Of a stretch of DNA of 64,000 nt, positions 60,201 to 64,000 are shown one piece after another. The translations under genes were made by a program, and so were the position numbers. Below the pieces are notes generated by a model. It did not search any database. It had not been told where the DNA came from and worked only from the letters and a program-made list of their open reading frames with translations. The first letter of the stretch is position 1. Every line of letters starts with the position of its first letter. The DNA comes from Strigops habroptila (lineage: Eukaryota > Chordata > Aves > Psittaciformes > Psittacidae). The DNA lies in the NCBI RefSeq assembly GCF_004027225.2, contig NC_044283.2, positions 34,044,207-34,108,206 of the forward strand, given 5' to 3'.

Positions 60201-63200
60201 ATTCTTCCCTTCCCCCACCACGGGACAATGATAAACCAGGAGAAAAAACAAAACAGGGATTATTTTCAGTGTAACGCCAGAAAGCTTGACTCCAGCGTGG
60301 GTCTCTGGGAGTGTCAAGCATTGTCCTGTGCTCTCCCCAAAGAGATGCTGGACGTCAGTACTGTCCAAGTTTGAAGCTGTGGTCTAAAAGCACAGGAGCT
60401 TCATTAGTGGTTTTGGATTAAGGGGTTCTTCTCTGTCCTACCCGGCTGCTCCCTCCCACTTCCATGCAGGAGTGCTCTGCTCTCTCGGTTGTGATGTGAC
60501 ACGTGTCTTTGACTAGGATGAGAGCCATGGTCCAGGTTCAAACAGGCAGAAAAGGCCTTACAGGAAGAGGTGTTGCTTGTAAGCCTGCTAAATTCCCAGT
60601 CTTGTGCACAAACCTGCCTGTGCAAATAGTAGCATTAGCATGCAACAAGATTTGAATGGGACTGAAGGGTGGAGGTGATGGAGTGGGAGGTGCTCCTTTG
60701 CCACTGATGGAGCTGGAGCTGTGCCTTCCTCCTGGAGCTCCGGCTGGCTCTGCTCCTCTTCCCTGGCCATCTCCATCAATGGCCTTTCCAGGGTGGAGCA
60801 ACATGGTGCCAAATGACCCACAGCAGGCACTAAGCCATTTTTCTCCCAGTTAACCCGAGTGTGAAGGTGCAGGCTATCAAAGGTAACCGGCTTCTGGAGA
60901 GGTTTGCTTTGGCCAGCTGATGGTACCCATGGCTCAGGAGCTCACAGTGGTGGTGAACCAGGTGGGAACTGGATGCCTTGGCAGCTCAGAAAATGCTGGT
61001 AGAAGTCCACCTGTCCTGATGCAAAAAATACAGCCAACCTTCTGCAGCTGCTGCTATGTGTAAATGTGCAGGGGAAGTGCAGTGTTAACATTGACCAGGA
61101 ATGGGAGATAGGTGCATAGGTGCTCCTGGTTTTTACAGCCTGCTTCAGATTATAACTGTTGATGTTTTGTTCTCCTTAAAAGGATTGACTGTTTCTGCTC
61201 TTTCCTTTCTGCTGGGTAAACACTAGAGAGAGGCTGGAGCAGGAACTTGGCATGTCTGCTGTTTTGTGTGGCTCACCTTAGTTTCCAGCTTTGTAGGTTT
61301 GTTTTATAATTAATGTATTCTGATGGAGAATGAAGCTGGCTTGATATTAGGTGATGGCACCTGGAACCTTACATACCTTTGCTGCCTGTTTTGGAGAATT
61401 TCAGAGGTCTTTACAATCTTGAATTGCTTAATGGCAGAAGGTGTTCCTACTCACTGATGGATGAACTAAAGGTTCTCCCACCTGCAGCCATCAGAACAAG
61501 ACTGCCAATTGCACCCATTAACCCTGTTTAAGGACAGACAGAGGGTACTTTTAAGGCACTGCAGAAATTGGTATTTCTTTTTGTACAGTTAAATCGTGCA
61601 TTTGACAGCTCTGGGGAAAGGGGAGATGTGGCACCTTCATTTCCCATAGGCAATTACTCAGTTGATTTGACTTGGTATTTTCATCAAAAGGATGTTGTTG
61701 GTGTGCAACTGCCAAGAAACCCACTACGTTTTAGCACTGTTGTGGTCAGTGCTGTCCTGAGGCAGACAGGTCTGGGAGTGTGTTCTGAAGACATCAGGCA
61801 TTATTTCCAGCAGCATGTGCTCACAGAGGAACACGGAGTGTGTTTTGATGAGCAGAAGCATGCTGTGCTTGCCCCTTGGTGAAAGACATTCCCCCACAGG
61901 ATGCCCACAGTCCCCTCCAGCTGGACATCATTGTGTGTTTGTTTTAGCGGGGTTTGGTTTTACTTTCAGATAGACAGATCTTGGGAGCCACTCCTCCTTT
62001 CTCACAAGCCAAACCTCGTTTCTGACTACCTTGGATTAATCTGCCTTGGTGTGTGTGATGAATGCAAAGGTGTGTGCTGACAGCTGCAGGTGCTAATCTC
62101 AGAGTCATCCCAGGGTGCCAAAAAGGAGATGAGCACTGCAGCATCTGTGGGGGAGTAGTGGGGAAGCCCCTGGGGACATGGGAGGGAAGAGATGACAGGC
62201 TCGACTGTGCAGTTTTGGGCAGGATCAGCTTCCTTGTAGTAGCAATGTTGGCAGCTTTTTCATCTCCTGAAATGCACTGCTTTTGCACAAAGACAGCTTC
62301 TGTTTCTTCTGTGTTGCCTGTCCCAAGAGGGATTTGTTGCTGCTGCTTTCAAGACAACTTTTCTGCCTTCCATCTAATTTGTTCATTCACATGGGTTTGA
62401 AATTTGTTTTAGGGGGCTCATAATCCAGAAGACGACTCCCACTGCTAAATGGAAACACTCATATATTGAATGCTGAAGATGACACACAGTGTTTCCAGGA
62501 ATTGTGTCAAAGTGCTTGCATACTTAAAGATATCTTACAAAGAAACACGTCTAAGATAATCGTTGCATCTACTTGTTTCTTCCTTGAGAGATGAATAAAA
62601 ATTTGCTCACGTTTTTAGTACATTGCCATTTGCATTCTGCAGCTTTGACCCAACATGTAGTAGGGGAAGATGGTACAGATCTCCCATACTCACTCTGCAA
62701 CCTAGATGAGGATCATTGGTGCCAAGGGGAAGGGGCTGCAGTGGTGCGGTGGCTGCTCGCCACCATCCCGGGAGCTGAAAAAGCTGTACCCGCATCGCCC
62801 TCACCCAGAAGCAGCTTCACTCTTGTACAGAATGGGGATTTGCACAGGGCTCAGCTGCAGTCGGGTTCTGGGGTTGGCTGTTTTTCGTGTCTGATGTGAA
62901 CCCGAAAAGGAGCCGAGCAGTTGCAACCATTTTCTGAGCTATTTTAGAAATTCGTAGTTACTGGAAAAGGCTGAGGCTGAAGTGCGAGTGACCAGCTCCA
63001 CACAGTAGTAAATAAAATGCCAGTATGTTTGCTAAGAGATTAGTGTGACCATGGCTGCTGGTAGATTCTGTGAACACATCAAAGAGCCTTATTGTTGCAC
63101 TCAGGTTTTAATTCCTTATTAGTTTCAGGAAATACATGTCCTCAGAGCAATGAGAGGAAACTTTGAACGTTTTTCTTCCTCTTGTGCTGGGTGTGGGCTT

Positions 63201-63884
63201 GGTACTGCCTAATTGTTAGTCTGTCTGATGCCTGTACTCCCATAGGAAGCAAGAACCCATTTACATTTGTGTCATTGCTGTGTGCTTTCAAATACATGAC
63301 CTACTCATTTTTTTCTCTTATTTTTTATGTTTTAAGATCAAAGGTGACAAGAATAGCAGAGCAGAGAAGTTAAGAATGATGCAGAGAACACAGATGTGAA
63401 GAACAAAGGAGAGAGGAAGGAGCTGAGCCTGGTGCGGAGGGGGAAAGGAGAAGAAGAAGCCTAAATGCAAGTACTTGAACATGGAAATGATGGGTTGCAG
63501 GCTGCTTAACAGGAGTTTAATGCACAGCTTAAATCTGCATCTAGTGCCAGTTGGTGCTTCCAGAGCGGTGCCTGAGATAGGTTAATGTTTTTAAAATTCT
63601 CTGCCTCAGGTTCAAGACTTTGGACTCTTGTGTCAATAATTTACAGCTCTGAACAGGGAAGTGGCAGCAGGGTCACGTGTGTGTGTGAGAGAGAGGAAAA
63701 AAAGTCGGTTTGAGTCTCAACTGAATAATACAATGTGGCATGGTGCAGCTGAAGGGGCTGTGAAGCACTCACTTCCTAGTTTAGCAGTATCAATATGTAA
63801 AGTAGCAGCTAAAAAATCAGTGACTGGGTTGATCAGAGAAAGCTGGAAGGAAAGGGTCAAACTACTCAGCCAGAACCATAAACT

Positions 63885-64000
63885 GAATTCAGCTCTGGGG
63901 CCCCCAGCACAAGAGGGACGCAGACCTCCTGAGTGAGTCCAGAGGAGGCCACAAAGATGCTCAGAGGGCTGAAGCAGCTCTGCTCTGGAGACAGGCTGAG
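63885..64000 (+). mobile_element. CR1 LINE, beginning (continues beyond window)
   Basis: TTCAGCTCTGGGGCCCCCAG, then CACAAGAGGGACGCAGACCT, GTCCAGAGGAGGCCACAAAG and GGAGACAGGCTGAG match the CR1 ORF2 C-terminal coding block in sense orientation. It is cut by the right edge. Confidence 0.9.

Larger units (their letters stand above)
45964..63884 (+). other. IRF2: Probable IRF2 intron 1
   Basis: About 18 kb with no recognised exon. I looked for the IRF2 start region (MPVERMRM...) and did not find it; ATGCCAGT at about 63018 does not continue into the IRF sequence. The interval holds a 17-T run at 47863-47879, a 10-C run at 51276-51285, a TA-rich repeat at about 51463-51505, an ISRE-like site at 52904-52915 and a 241-codon minus-strand open frame (56548-57273). 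No CR1 copy was seen until the window end. Confidence 0.5.

Noticed and set aside
63018..63026. ATGCCAGT as a possible IRF2 start codon (MPV)
   Set aside because: The following codons do not continue the IRF2 N-terminus, and a stop follows soon.
1..64000. tRNA, rRNA, CRISPR arrays, bacterial operons or prophage
   Set aside because: None seen. The window is vertebrate nuclear DNA with split genes. Small nucleolar RNAs or microRNAs in introns could not be excluded by eye; a covariance-model search would decide.

Overview
The window is vertebrate nuclear DNA, almost certainly from a bird. The evidence is single-copy genes split into small coding exons with GT-AG introns, two CpG islands in an otherwise AT-leaning background, and an interspersed-repeat content dominated by 5'-truncated CR1 LINE copies with the avian-type 3' end (ATTCTATGATTCTATG). 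There are no bacterial-style operons; most open frames of 60-200 codons are chance frames, CpG-island frames or CR1 remnants. The species cannot be named from the sequence alone.

Layout. (1) 1-13.0 kb, minus strand: the 5' two thirds of PRIMPOL (primase-polymerase). Seven or eight coding exons were placed by conserved protein sequence and by splice phases that agree at every junction. The gene runs off the left edge, so its C-terminal zinc-binding and RPA-binding parts are outside. (2) 12.6-13.6 kb: a CpG island holding the predicted divergent first exons of PRIMPOL (minus) and CASP3 (plus), i.e. a probable bidirectional promoter. (3) 13.0-25.4 kb, plus strand: CASP3, complete. Six coding exons join in frame to 283 codons plus stop, with catalytic His129 and Cys171, the QACRG pentapeptide and both processing aspartates. 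A double CR1 insertion sits in its first inter-coding intron. (4) 25.4-45.1 kb: intergenic DNA with four CR1 copies or fragments, simple repeats, one well-formed but unassigned spliced-exon candidate (39736-39811), and several interferon-response-element-like sequences. (5) 45.1-46.5 kb: a second CpG island with a TATA box, a kappaB match, an ISRE-like element and a good splice donor. By conserved gene order in vertebrates (PRIMPOL-CASP3-IRF2, CASP3 and IRF2 on the same strand) this is most likely the IRF2 promoter and non-coding exon 1. (6) 46-64 kb: probable IRF2 intron 1; I found no IRF2 coding exon. The window ends inside another CR1.

Functional picture. PRIMPOL restarts stalled replication by repriming, CASP3 executes apoptosis, and IRF2 restrains interferon signalling. 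The first two probably share one promoter; the third has promoter motifs suited to NF-kappaB/IRF input. I found no clearly unprecedented system. The items most worth checking are the shared promoter, the ISRE-like sites between CASP3 and IRF2, the orphan exon at 39.7 kb, and a 241-codon open frame antisense to the probable IRF2 intron.
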